Shown here: one piece after another, positions 6,054 through 14,510 of the stretch
Numbering within the stretch: position 1 is the stretch's first letter
Layout: the number at the start of each line of letters is the position of its first letter
Assembly (NCBI GenBank): GCA_030431945.1
Contig: JAUIIF010000036.1
Location: forward strand, 1-15,190
Source: Bacteroidia bacterium
Lineage (GTDB): Bacteria > Bacteroidota > Bacteroidia > Chitinophagales > Saprospiraceae
Direction of reading: 5' to 3'
DNA: 15,190 nt
Notes under the pieces: generated by a model
Seen by the model: the letters and a program-made list of their open reading frames with translations, nothing else
What the model was told of the DNA's origin: nothing
The model's database searches: none
Translations under genes and position numbers: made by a program

Positions 6054-6208
6054 GGGTTGCGGGTTGCGGGTTGCGGAGTGTTGCGGGGGGCGGCCTCTCC
6101 GTTCAGGGGGGTAATGCTCTGCTCCTACAACTTACCCCGCACCTGCGATCGCGCCCAACTGGCAACTCACCAACCCGCCCAACCCGCAACTCGTACCCCA
6201 CAACCCGC
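6054..6208. repeat. Inverted-repeat element built of GGGTTGC units
   Basis: Three perfect tandem GGGTTGC units (6054-6060, 6061-6067, 6068-6074) plus a degenerate one lie at the left end. At the right end are complementary units: CAACCCG at 6171-6177, CAACCCGCAAC at 6180-6190 and CAACCCGC at 6201-6208. The 11-mer GTTGCGGGTTG (6056-6066 and again 6063-6073) is the exact reverse complement of 6180-6190. The loop holds dispersed repeat copy C. The whole could fold as one long hairpin. It lies between the divergent zinc-motif and histidine kinase genes and resembles an extragenic palindromic or MITE-like element. Confidence 0.55.
6131..6156 (-). repeat. Dispersed repeat, copy C
   Basis: On the minus strand: GGGCGCGATCGCAGGTGC followed by GGGGTAAG. 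It matches copy B at 23 of 26 positions (6131-6156 against 1455-1480). It sits in the loop of the GGGTTGC inverted-repeat element, about 105 bases upstream of the histidine kinase ATG. Confidence 0.65.
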
Positions 6209-6249
6209 TGTTCGTCGATTGGCTTCCTTTAGATTTCCACCGGCTTATG

Positions 6250-6257
6250 TACCTTGC
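6250..6257 (+). promoter_or_regulatory. Putative -7 box abutting the histidine kinase start
   Basis: TACCTTGC, followed by AGC and then ATG at 6261. Only the first six positions agree with TAnnTTTG. A weak -33-like TTTA lies 18 bases upstream. Its closeness to the ATG suggests a leaderless mRNA. Confidence 0.35.
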
Positions 6258-6260
6258 AGC

Positions 6261-7346
6261 ATGTCCACGATCAGCAGCGACACCATCCGGGAGGATTCCG
6301 GAAAATTTCTGGAAAGCCTGGGCCAGACCCTGACCCGCCGCCCCTTCTACCATGCAGGCGGCTGGCTCGCCTTTTTATTGTTACTCGTCACGATGGATAT
6401 TCGCCTGGGGCAGTATCCTTTCGTCATCTCGCTGAGCAGCCAGGTGATCAACATCATCTTTTTTGCCATTGTCGTTTACATCAACCTGCTTTACCTGTTC
6501 CCCGCTTACCTGAAAAAAGGACAGTACTGGACGTACCTCTTTCTGCTGATCGGCAGTGCCCTGCTCTTCACCCCGCTGAAGTTAGTCCTGAAATACCTCC
6601 TCTTTGCCAAAACGGGAGGCATGCGCCAGGACATTCTGGACAACCTCTACACTTATTTCCTGAGCATGTTTCTTGTAGCAGGCATCAGTACCGTCGGAAA
6701 GATCATGGTCGACTGGATCGTCCAGAACCGTAAAAAGGAAAGGGTCGAAAACGAAAGTATGCAGTCTGAGCTGCGTTTTCTGAAGAGCCAGATTAACCCC
6801 CATTTTCTCTTTAACACCCTGAACAGCCTCTACGCGCTGACGCTGAAGAAGGACGACAAGGCCCCCGATATTGTCATCAAGCTCTCCGAGATGATGCGGT
6901 ACATGCTGTACGAATGCAACGAGCCCCGGGTACCGCTGCGTAAGGAAATTAATTACCTGAAGAATTACCTCGATCTGGAACGGTTGCGGCAGCGGAAAGG
7001 CATTGACATTCAGCTCAAGGTAAATGGCCTGGTTGCCGACCAGATGATTGCCCCTTTGATGTTGATTCCTTTTCTGGAAAACAGTTTCAAGCACGGGGTC
7101 AACGCCAACATCAAGGACGGTTTCGTGATTGCCACCCTGAACGTTAAGCCACGCGCCGTTCACTTTATCCTCGAAAACAGTAAGGGCTCCATCATGCCCA
7201 GCCAGGTACACGCCGGCCGCCCCAGCGGAGGCATCGGACTGGTCAATGTGCGACGGCGTTTGGAGTTATTGTATAAGGACAAGTATGATCTTAACATCCG
7301 GGAATCTCCCGGAACTTATGCCGTCCATCTCGATCTTGAATTGTAA
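6261..7346 (+). CDS. LytS/YehU-type sensor histidine kinase
   Basis: 361-residue membrane sensor kinase. Four hydrophobic segments (about residues 31-45, 56-80, 89-110, 128-150) form the sensor part, with no large extracellular domain. A short coiled linker (RKKERVENESMQSELRFLKSQ) leads into a His_kinase domain: INPHFLFNTLNSLYAL with phospho-acceptor His181, an N-box LENSFKHGV with Asn274, and a nucleotide-binding GGIGLVN (323-329) followed by VRRRLELLY. It should phosphorylate the LytTR regulator encoded 77 bases downstream. The frame is open far upstream (from 5697), but that part crosses the zinc-motif gene and the repeat element and looks non-coding; ATG at 6261 gives a normal N-terminus and has a -7-like box just before it. 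The signal sensed is unknown. Confidence 0.93.
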   Translation: MSTISSDTIREDSGKFLESLGQTLTRRPFYHAGGWLAFLLLLVTMDIRLGQYPFVISLSSQVINIIFFAIVVYINLLYLFPAYLKKGQYWTYLFLLIGSALLFTPLKLVLKYLLFAKTGGMRQDILDNLYTYFLSMFLVAGISTVGKIMVDWIVQNRKKERVENESMQSELRFLKSQINPHFLFNTLNSLYALTLKKDDKAPDIVIKLSEMMRYMLYECNEPRVPLRKEINYLKNYLDLERLRQRKGIDIQLKVNGLVADQMIAPLMLIPFLENSFKHGVNANIKDGFVIATLNVKPRAVHFILENSKGSIMPSQVHAGRPSGGIGLVNVRRRLELLYKDKYDLNIRESPGTYAVHLDLEL

Positions 7347-7411
7347 CGTTCACTCACCGAGAATTCTCCTTGGTTGGTCGACGAAAATTGCCAAGACCCC
7401 GCTAATACCCT

Positions 7412-7419
7412 TAATATCG
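7412..7419 (+). promoter_or_regulatory. Weak -7-like box abutting the response regulator start
   Basis: TAATATCG, four bases before the ATG at 7424, with TTG 21 bases upstream (7388-7390). It has two mismatches to TAnnTTTG, so it is weak. It could give the regulator its own promoter in addition to read-through from the kinase gene. Confidence 0.2.
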
Positions 7420-7423
7420 CCTT

Positions 7424-8155
7424 ATGATTAACGCCATTATAGTAGACGATGAGCCCCTGGCTCAGGACATTCTCGAAACGTACCTCCAGAAAATTCCCCA
7501 GATCGAACTGATCGCCAAGTGCGACAATGCCTTCGAGGCAAATGACGTACTGAACGCGCATGATGTAGACCTGATGTTCCTGGACATCAATATGCCACAG
7601 CTGACCGGCACGGACTTTCTCAAAGGCCTGGTTGATCCGCCCGTGACCATCTTCACCACTGCCTACCCGAACTACGCGCTCGAAGGCTTTGAGCTGAACG
7701 CCCTGGATTACCTCGTTAAGCCGATCAGTACCGACCGCTTCCTCACGGCCTGCAATCGCGCCATCGAACAGGCGGAACTGAAGCAGAAAGCAAAAGCCGG
7801 CCGGGTGGTAGAAGAAGAAGGCGGCGCTGACTTCTTTTTCGTGAAGGCGGACAAGAAGCTGGTCCGGGTCAACCTGGCCGATATCGTGTACATCGAAGGC
7901 CTGAAGGACTACGTGATCATCCGGATGCCTAACGACCGGGTCATTACGCTCCAGACCATGAAGTCGCTGGACGAACGGCTCCCCACCGCTGATTTCCAGC
8001 GCATCCACCGCAGCTACATCGTGAACGTCAACCGCATTGAAGCCCTGCACGGCAACATGATTGAAGTGAAGGAGAAGGGCAAAACAACCAGTCTGCCCGT
8101 CGGCAAAAGCTACCGCGAGGTACTTGCGGACCGGATTGAGGGTTTTAAGCTGTAG
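7424..8155 (+). CDS. LytTR-family response regulator
   Basis: 243-residue DNA-binding response regulator. The receiver domain (about residues 1-120) has acidic pair Asp8-Asp9 (IIVDDEPLA), phospho-acceptor Asp54 in FLDINMP, Thr78/Thr79 in FTTAY, and Lys99 in LVKP. A short acidic/charged linker (about 120-134) leads to a LytTR DNA-binding domain: DFFFVKADKKLVRVNLADIV, then YIEGLKDYVII, FQRIHRSYIVNVNRIEAL and LPVGKSYREVL. It pairs with the kinase gene just upstream; LytS/LytR-type pairs usually control cell-envelope or surface genes by binding direct repeats. Targets cannot be read from the window. A strong intrinsic terminator follows at 8218. Confidence 0.95.
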   Translation: MINAIIVDDEPLAQDILETYLQKIPQIELIAKCDNAFEANDVLNAHDVDLMFLDINMPQLTGTDFLKGLVDPPVTIFTTAYPNYALEGFELNALDYLVKPISTDRFLTACNRAIEQAELKQKAKAGRVVEEEGGADFFFVKADKKLVRVNLADIVYIEGLKDYVIIRMPNDRVITLQTMKSLDERLPTADFQRIHRSYIVNVNRIEALHGNMIEVKEKGKTTSLPVGKSYREVLADRIEGFKL

Positions 8156-8217
8156 CCGGCTAACTCCTGCAGGTACCTGCTTTCGGCACTAAAGCGCAGG
8201 ACCAACGCCTTAAAATT

Positions 8218-8256
8218 AGCCCCGGGCTGAAGCCTACTGCTTTGCCCGGGGCTTTT
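8218..8256 (+). terminator. Intrinsic terminator after the LytTR regulator
   Basis: AGCCCCGGGC (8218-8227) pairs perfectly with GCCCGGGGCT (8244-8253) over 10 base pairs, 16-base loop, followed by TTTT overlapping the stem end. It lies about 60 bases after the regulator stop and before the convergent macroglobulin gene's end. On the minus strand the stem is followed by an A/T-rich stretch (TAATTTTAAGG), so it may also act for the macroglobulin gene. Confidence 0.85.
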
Positions 8257-8304
8257 ACGTGCCTTTTATATACCTAAGCCGGAGTGGGTTGGGTTTAGTG
8301 AGTA

Positions 8305-11300
8305 CTACTCCACCACAATCCGCTTGCCCCCCGTGTTCGCCCCGAACTCCGGCGCGTACATACACTGTACCCGGCCAAGGCCGTTGCTGAAGCTACCGGA
8401 GTAGGTAGCGAAGAGGTCATATTCCAGGGTATAAGTACCTCTGGGCAGGTGATCGATAAAGAAATTCGTAGCCAGATCGCCGGGGGCGTAGTAGTAGCCC
8501 AGGCCATTGCTGTACTGGTAGCCGGAGGTTTGCGTAATCGGCTCGAAGGTAGCTGCCCGCCGATCTTTCAGGTGAACGTAGTCCAGCTCCCGGTCACTGC
8601 GCAGGATCAGGCGCACCGTCACCCGGTCACCGGGGGCCAGGGGCTTATCCGCCGTGATCGGTTCCAGGCGCATGCCGTCTTCCGTCGGGATGCGACGGAA
8701 CAGTTCGCGTTCCAGCGTCAGTGGTCCGTCGTTGGCCGCTTCCACTTTTTCGGCCAGTTCGGTGTACTGCCAGTAGACGCCGCCCCACACGAGGCGGTTA
8801 TCTCTATTTTTCACTTTCACGGAGGCCATGCGGTCGGTGATCTCGGCAGCGGGGACGCTGACGGAGAAGGCTCCCGTAGCGGCTTCCGGCGTTGATTGGG
8901 CGGCGCGGACGCGGGAAGCAAGAGAGGTTGTTCCAGCAGACTTTGTCCACTCCGCCTCCAGCGGCTTACCGGGCTCATCCGTCCAGTCAGTACCTGTATT
9001 CAGCAAGGCGAATACGGCCGCTGCGGTGGATTTGGTGGTCGCCCAGCGGTTGGTCCGCTTGTTCGTCAGCAGCCAGAGGCGCATCTCGTCCAGTTCTTCC
9101 GTCGTTCCGCCCGCTACCTGAAAAGCCTCCAGGATACGGCAGTGGGTCTCTATTGGCAGGTTCTGCCAGCGATAGCCCTGATCGTATTTCCAGTACATGC
9201 CAAACTCATCCTTCCGCAGGGCCTTTTCGCGCAACGATTCAATGATTTTGGTAGTCACCTCACTCTGGGGGCGTGCGGCCTGCTGCGGCGTGGCCTGACT
9301 GATCGCCAGCAGCGCCTGCTCGTACAGACCGTAGCTCAGCCAGCTGGCTACCGCCCGCTCGGTGAAAAAGGACAGGGCTTCCCGTACCTCCTTATTCTCG
9401 TCCAGCACGACCCGCGACTGCGAGCGCGCGTAGAGGTAGTGGACAAAGTAGCTGGAAGGCTGGTACGCTTTCTCCCAGTCTTTTTTATCCTTATTATCCT
9501 GTTGCAGGCGGGCGTAGTCACGCGCCAGCTCCTGGTCCAGCCAGGCTATGGCCTTGGTCGACACGTCAAGCACTACATCTTCCTGCTCCGGGGAGACCGC
9601 TCCGAGTTGTTGCAGGCGGGCGAAGGTTTCCACCACGTACTGCGTCATGTAGCGATTTTCGCGGCCGCCGGGGAACCAGCTGAAGTAGCCGCTGCCGTCT
9701 TGCCGGTTGGCTAATTTCGCCAGGGCTTCGTCTTGCTCTTCCGCCAGGCGCTTCAGGTCGAAGAGCTCCCCGATCCGGGCCCGCTGAGCGGCCTCACTCT
9801 GGGCCTCGCGCAGCCAGGGCGTTTCCGTCAGCAGGGCATTCTTCAGTTCCTGGTTGCGCTCCAGTTCGGATTTCAGGGCGTTGGAATCCCGCTGCCATTC
9901 CCGGAATACCTGCTCCAGGATGGGTTTGCTGCTGACGGTAACGTAGGCCAGCTGATTCGCAAAGTAGCGGTTGGCCAGTTGTTCCGTACAGTCATAAGGA
10001 TACTCCATCAGGTAGGGCAACGACTTCAGGGCCAGCCAGGCGGGGTTGGTCGTTGCCTGAAAGGTGTATCCCACGTGGCGGAGGGAGGTACTGTTGTTGT
10101 CCGCCAGCACCGGCAGGGTAACGGTTTTCTTCTCCTTGCGCTTAAGGTAGAAGGGCTGGCTGACGGTGATCAGGGTCCGGTCCGTCAGGACGGGAATAAC
10201 ATTCTCTTCCCCGTCGGAAAAATTGCCGGACCGGGCAATCACGCGATAGCCGATCGGTCCGCTGGCAGACTGCCCTTCCGGAATGGTAAGCGGGAAGCTG
10301 ACGGCTTCACCGGACTGGGCGGCGATTGTTTGCTCCTGCACCCAATCTTCGGCACCTGCGTTCGCGCCCGCTGCGAGGGCTGCAAGTACTGCCGGGGCAA
10401 AGGCTTCGCCCGTTTGCGGGTCAAACAACTCCAGTGAAATACGCACCTTCATTTCCTCCTCGGTCAGGTTATTGACGCGGGCGGTCAGGCCCATGGCATC
10501 GCCCTCGCGGACGAAACGGGGTACATTCGGCAGCACCATCAATTCTTTCTGCGTGACAATGGTCCGTTCGGACACGGCCGTAGCCAGGGCTTTATCGTGG
10601 GCAAAAAGCCGGAACTTCCAGGAGGTCAGGGCCTCCGGGCTGTCAAAACTAATGACCAGATTGCCATCGGCATCGCTCGTCAGGTCCGGCATCCAGAAAG
10701 CGGTCTCCTGCAGGTTCTTACGAATTTGCACGGGGGCTTCGTCAGTTGGTTTATCGTCTGGTGCAGGAGCGCCGGGCGGCGGCGGCGGTGGGGGCGGCGC
10801 GGCCCCGCCGGAATCGGCGACAATGGCCATTTCCTCCATTTCCGGCATCGGTGCACTGGGTGGAGCGGAAGATTTCTGCATCATGCGGGGCGATTCGGCA
10901 CTGTAGGCGACGGGGACGCCGCGGCCAAAGTCTCTCCGCATCCCGTAGGCGGAAAATGGTGACAGGTCTAAGGTTGGCAGGGTGGCTTCCTTCGGCAAAT
11001 CCGGCCAGCGGAACTTCGTCTGTCCGTTGGCGCCGTTGGCGCCGTCATTCAGCAGGGAAACGAACTGGCCACCACCGTAGAAATCGGGGTACGGTGAAAA
11101 CGCCCAGCTGGTGGCCGGGCTAATCTGATCCAGGCTGGCATCGTACATCGAGGCGAGGGCGGCGGCGGCGGTCGGGGTCCCGTCCGCATTCCGTACCGTC
11201 AGTGTCCAACGCTCCGGGACGCCGGGGCGCAGCTTATCCCGGAACGTCGCGTACTCGATCTTGAGTTTTTTATTTTCCCAGTCCAGATTAAAGCGTTCCC

Positions 11301-14300
11301 GGAAGGAGTGCTGCTCGTTAAAGCGCAGAAATCCTACGTGCAGGTCAAGGCCTCCACGGTCTGCTTCGGTGGGCAAATAGGTAAACGTGTACTGATTATT
11401 TGCCGCAGCATCGACTAACCGGACACCTTTGCGGCTGGCCCAGCGACCGTTTACGTTGGGTAAGCCAACGGCAGAAATCAGGGTTACCGCCAGCTCCTCA
11501 CCTACTTGGGCCGCACGGTCATTGCGTACCAGGTGGTAGGGCATCCCCGGGGGGAGCAGGGCTTTGGCGGCATTCAGGAGGGCAAAGGTAGCCGGTTCCC
11601 CGTCCGTACCGTCGGGGTAGGTCCAGTCAATCCGGTAGTGCCCTACGGGCCAGTTACCGATCGGCAGCGCCAGTTTGGCCTCGCCGTTTTTCACTTCCAG
11701 GCGGTTGGAGTACACGGGGGTAGCGGCGGGCCATTTCTCCAGGGCCGGGGTTTCCTCTCCGGCGAGCTCCGGGAAGCGTTGGTCGTATTCTTCCGGCTCC
11801 AGCAGGGGTCGGTCCGGAAAGCCCCATTTGCGGTTAGCGAGAGCAGCCCCCGGTTTTTCAACGGGGACGATGCTCAGGTAAACCGTCAGGTTCTCATCGG
11901 AGCCGGCAGCCAGAATGGTCAGGGTGTCGGTCACGTCCAGCACCTCCTCCGCCGGGCGGAGGGCAATAACTGGCTTTTCAGCGCGCAGGGGGATGCTCGT
12001 AGTGGCATCGTGGGTTTCCCCGGTATCGTCGGCCACGTCAGTTTCCACCACAAAGCGGAAGCGCTTGCGCCCCTTGGCACGTTGGGCGCTGGGGGTAAAG
12101 CTGAACGTGAACGCTCCCTGCCCGTCGGTTTCCGTAATGCCGTCCGCCACCAATTCACGGTCATTATTGCCGCCGCCCCGCCACCACCAGTAGCTGATTT
12201 CTTCCAGGAAAACGCGGTAATTCACCTTGGCACCATCCAGGCCCGGTCCGGCGTAAAGCTTAGCCGTTCCTTTTACCTCGGTCACTTCATCCGCCACGGC
12301 AAGCTCGGGGCCTTCCAGTTCGACCTTGAACCGCGGGCGTTTGTATTCTTCCATCCGGAACTGGATATTTCCACCTTCCGTTTGTACCTGAAAAAAGCCG
12401 GTGAGGCCGCCGGTGGGCAATTTGAATTCGGCGTTGAAGCGGCTGTAGTCGTCACTCGTTACTTCAACGACGGCCACTTCCTGGTAGTTAGGATCAAGGA
12501 GGGTCAGCGTTCGCTTTTCCCCCGTCAGCATTTCCGGCATATCGTCCCGGTTCTTCTCCCACGTCAGTCCGTATACTTTAACGGTTTGCCCCGGGCGGTA
12601 AATGGAGCGGTCGGTAAACAAGGGCGTAAGGGGATATTTGCGCTGTCGCTCACTTTTGTACGTCCGGAAATATCCGGGGTCCGTAACGAAAGTATCTTCA
12701 TTGGCACGATCCCGCAGGATCATCCGTAGTTGTGACCGATCAATGTTGGGGTTCTCTATCCGCCCGTCCGGCCCCGTTGTTACGGTTTTGAAGGTGCGAA
12801 ATTCATCCCTGCGATTGTCGGCGCGCTGCAGTTCTACCTGTACCCCCGCCCGGGCGGCGCCGGTTGTGCGGTCTACTACCTCAAAAAAGTATTCGTCCTG
12901 GTCGGTGTACCGGAGTACTGCCAGGTCGCTGACCTGAAAGTCCGTCACACTCACCAGTCCTTTATCCTGATCAAAGTTTTGGTTGTCGCTTGTTACCAGG
13001 TAGTAGCGGCCGGTGGGTAAGGACTTGTACCAGGTCTCGGTCCGGTGTATTTCGTAGTCATCATTTTCCGGAAGCGCAAAGCTGGTGTTGCCCAGGGGCT
13101 TTTTGGCCAGCAATTGTTGCAGGGCTTCCTCCCGCAGGTTCCACCGCGAGAAGTCAGCGGAAGGGCTTTCCAGAGGCGCAGGGTAGATACGGTGGTAGAC
13201 GCGCTCGGTATTCTGAAACGTTACGTTGATCAGCAGGTTATCCGTTTTGCCGTAAACGGTTTGTACGTCCACGTTCAGGGTACTCGCCAAAATTCTGCGG
13301 CGCAGCCGCTCCTGCATATTGGCCACCTTAGGCGTTTGGTCCTTTACCTCATTCAGGATACTAAGGGCGGTTGCCTTAGGCTTTTCGCCCATCACTTCAC
13401 TACTGCCGTTGGTGTACACTTCGGCTTGCATTACGAGCAGGGCACCGCCACCGGGCACCCCGGCGTAGGTGTCGTACATCCGGCGCAGGGCGGTGGCGTA
13501 GGTACTGTCAGCAACGCCCAATTGGCGGATGTATTCCATCCGCATAAGGTCTGCATCCAGCAGGGCCGGCGTAGCCGGGCCCAGGTGAAAATTGGTCAGT
13601 TGCTGTAGCATCCGCAACTTCCGGTAGGTTCCGCTTTCCGGGTCCATCGTCAGGGGAACCTGCACGAAGGCGGCGGCGCTGCCGAGAAACTGTTCCGGCT
13701 GGCTTACCTCAGGGTCATTCACGGTCAGTAAGGGGCTGCCCAGCAGACTGAAGCATTGCCGGACCAGCAAATCATAAAGCGTTGGGCGCACGTTGAAAAC
13801 CTCCGAATCTCCGGCAATGATGGCAGGAATTGCCGCCAGCTCAGTTCGGTTGGCTTCTGCGAGTTCAAGGGACTGGTACAGATGCGCGTCCGCAGCGTCT
13901 TTCAGTTGCTGCAGGTTCCAGTCGGCGAGTGGCCGGTCCGGGTCCGTCGCAGCATCCTCCGTCACGGCGGTGGCGTTGCGCAATCGCCAACTATTTTGCT
14001 GGGCGTACTGAAAGTAAATGCTCCCCAGCATGTAGTGCAGCAGGGGGGCGACCACCCGTTGGTCGGGGTCCGCAGCCAGTTCCTGGCGCAGTAACCTGAT
14101 CATTGCTTCCTGGCCATCTTCTTCCAGCTGGCCTATAAAGGCTACGCGGTAGGCCATTGCTTTGATGACGTGATCCCGGTCCCTGGCCCGCGCGGCTGTT
14201 TTATACAGTGCTTCCGCAGCCTCCAGTGCAGTGCGGGGCTTCCCTGCCTGCATGGCAGTATCAATTTTAGCGTATTCAGCCTGGTATTTTTGGCTCATCA

Positions 14301-14346
14301 GTCCGGTGGTAAAAGCCAGCAGCAGGGCCAGCAGCAAGTGTCGCAT
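8305..14346 (-). CDS. Alpha-2-macroglobulin family protein with thioester motif
   Basis: 2013-residue exported protein, a likely envelope protease trap. A signal peptide spans about residues 1-18 (ending TTGLMS, then QKYQ) without a lipobox cysteine. About 20-330 is helical, TPR-like. The MG2 hallmark FTDRSIYRPGQTV is at 577-589, followed by further beta-sandwich domains. A low-complexity linker with a run of eight prolines (1184-1191) precedes the A2M domain (IRKNLQETAFWMPDL, then PEALTSWKFRLFAHDKAL). The thioester motif CTEQ is at Cys1453-Gln1456 in YPYDCTEQLANRYF, followed by the helical thioester-containing domain (QDGSGYFSWFPGG, LYARSQ, NKRTNRWATT). A C-terminal MG10-like domain ends at 2013 (HLPRGTYTLEYDLFATYSG). 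Bacterial homologues covalently trap attacking proteases. No penicillin-binding protein 1C gene adjoins, unlike the E. coli-type arrangement. Copy D of the dispersed repeat lies inside the frame near residues 1327-1332. ATG at 14346 gives the signal peptide. Confidence 0.95.
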   Translation of the reverse strand: MRHLLLALLLAFTTGLMSQKYQAEYAKIDTAMQAGKPRTALEAAEALYKTAARARDRDHVIKAMAYRVAFIGQLEEDGQEAMIRLLRQELAADPDQRVVAPLLHYMLGSIYFQYAQQNSWRLRNATAVTEDAATDPDRPLADWNLQQLKDAADAHLYQSLELAEANRTELAAIPAIIAGDSEVFNVRPTLYDLLVRQCFSLLGSPLLTVNDPEVSQPEQFLGSAAAFVQVPLTMDPESGTYRKLRMLQQLTNFHLGPATPALLDADLMRMEYIRQLGVADSTYATALRRMYDTYAGVPGGGALLVMQAEVYTNGSSEVMGEKPKATALSILNEVKDQTPKVANMQERLRRRILASTLNVDVQTVYGKTDNLLINVTFQNTERVYHRIYPAPLESPSADFSRWNLREEALQQLLAKKPLGNTSFALPENDDYEIHRTETWYKSLPTGRYYLVTSDNQNFDQDKGLVSVTDFQVSDLAVLRYTDQDEYFFEVVDRTTGAARAGVQVELQRADNRRDEFRTFKTVTTGPDGRIENPNIDRSQLRMILRDRANEDTFVTDPGYFRTYKSERQRKYPLTPLFTDRSIYRPGQTVKVYGLTWEKNRDDMPEMLTGEKRTLTLLDPNYQEVAVVEVTSDDYSRFNAEFKLPTGGLTGFFQVQTEGGNIQFRMEEYKRPRFKVELEGPELAVADEVTEVKGTAKLYAGPGLDGAKVNYRVFLEEISYWWWRGGGNNDRELVADGITETDGQGAFTFSFTPSAQRAKGRKRFRFVVETDVADDTGETHDATTSIPLRAEKPVIALRPAEEVLDVTDTLTILAAGSDENLTVYLSIVPVEKPGAALANRKWGFPDRPLLEPEEYDQRFPELAGEETPALEKWPAATPVYSNRLEVKNGEAKLALPIGNWPVGHYRIDWTYPDGTDGEPATFALLNAAKALLPPGMPYHLVRNDRAAQVGEELAVTLISAVGLPNVNGRWASRKGVRLVDAAANNQYTFTYLPTEADRGGLDLHVGFLRFNEQHSFRERFNLDWENKKLKIEYATFRDKLRPGVPERWTLTVRNADGTPTAAAALASMYDASLDQISPATSWAFSPYPDFYGGGQFVSLLNDGANGANGQTKFRWPDLPKEATLPTLDLSPFSAYGMRRDFGRGVPVAYSAESPRMMQKSSAPPSAPMPEMEEMAIVADSGGAAPPPPPPPPGAPAPDDKPTDEAPVQIRKNLQETAFWMPDLTSDADGNLVISFDSPEALTSWKFRLFAHDKALATAVSERTIVTQKELMVLPNVPRFVREGDAMGLTARVNNLTEEEMKVRISLELFDPQTGEAFAPAVLAALAAGANAGAEDWVQEQTIAAQSGEAVSFPLTIPEGQSASGPIGYRVIARSGNFSDGEENVIPVLTDRTLITVSQPFYLKRKEKKTVTLPVLADNNSTSLRHVGYTFQATTNPAWLALKSLPYLMEYPYDCTEQLANRYFANQLAYVTVSSKPILEQVFREWQRDSNALKSELERNQELKNALLTETPWLREAQSEAAQRARIGELFDLKRLAEEQDEALAKLANRQDGSGYFSWFPGGRENRYMTQYVVETFARLQQLGAVSPEQEDVVLDVSTKAIAWLDQELARDYARLQQDNKDKKDWEKAYQPSSYFVHYLYARSQSRVVLDENKEVREALSFFTERAVASWLSYGLYEQALLAISQATPQQAARPQSEVTTKIIESLREKALRKDEFGMYWKYDQGYRWQNLPIETHCRILEAFQVAGGTTEELDEMRLWLLTNKRTNRWATTKSTAAAVFALLNTGTDWTDEPGKPLEAEWTKSAGTTSLASRVRAAQSTPEAATGAFSVSVPAAEITDRMASVKVKNRDNRLVWGGVYWQYTELAEKVEAANDGPLTLERELFRRIPTEDGMRLEPITADKPLAPGDRVTVRLILRSDRELDYVHLKDRRAATFEPITQTSGYQYSNGLGYYYAPGDLATNFFIDHLPRGTYTLEYDLFATYSGSFSNGLGRVQCMYAPEFGANTGGKRIVVE
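10352..10369 (-). repeat. Dispersed repeat, copy D (inside the macroglobulin gene)
   Basis: On the coding (minus) strand: GGGCGCGAACGCAGGTGC, an exact match to the core with free central bases. It lacks the GGGTAAGG tail. It encodes GANAGA within the alanine-rich run VLAALAAGANAGAEDW of the macroglobulin, a stretch that looks like an in-frame insertion into a beta-sandwich loop. Confidence 0.55.
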
Positions 14347-14350
14347 AATT

Positions 14351-14358
14351 TGAAATTA
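14351..14358 (-). promoter_or_regulatory. Weak -7-like box abutting the macroglobulin start
   Basis: On the minus strand TAATTTCA is followed by AATT and then ATG at 14346. The first six bases fit TAnnTTTG. Spacing to the ATG is the same as for the zinc-motif and regulator genes. Confidence 0.25.
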
Positions 14359-14510
14359 TCGTCCGTAAGTTAACAACGGTGATTCGGATGGAATGTGTTG
14401 TTGTTTGCAGAATAGATGTAATAAGTACCGGGGATGCATACCTATTTCTGTTAAGGAAGCATTAATGACGGATTTTCAGCCTTCTTTTCTGATGAATTAA
14501 TGCGGGCGGC

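Noticed and set aside
6054..6084. Tandem GGGTTGC units considered as a CRISPR array
   Set aside because: Units are 7 bases and contiguous, with no spacers and no cas genes.
5697..6260. 188-codon N-terminal extension of the histidine kinase
   Set aside because: Open frame only; it covers the antisense of the zinc-motif gene and the GGGTTGC repeats, and a normal start exists at 6261.
7347..7423. CTTGG/CCAAG short inverted repeat between kinase and regulator genes
   Set aside because: Only five base pairs over a 17-base loop; expected by chance.
11506..12729. Long plus-strand open frame of 407 codons
   Set aside because: Lies entirely opposite the macroglobulin gene; its translation has no recognisable domain and arises from GC-rich codon bias on the other strand.
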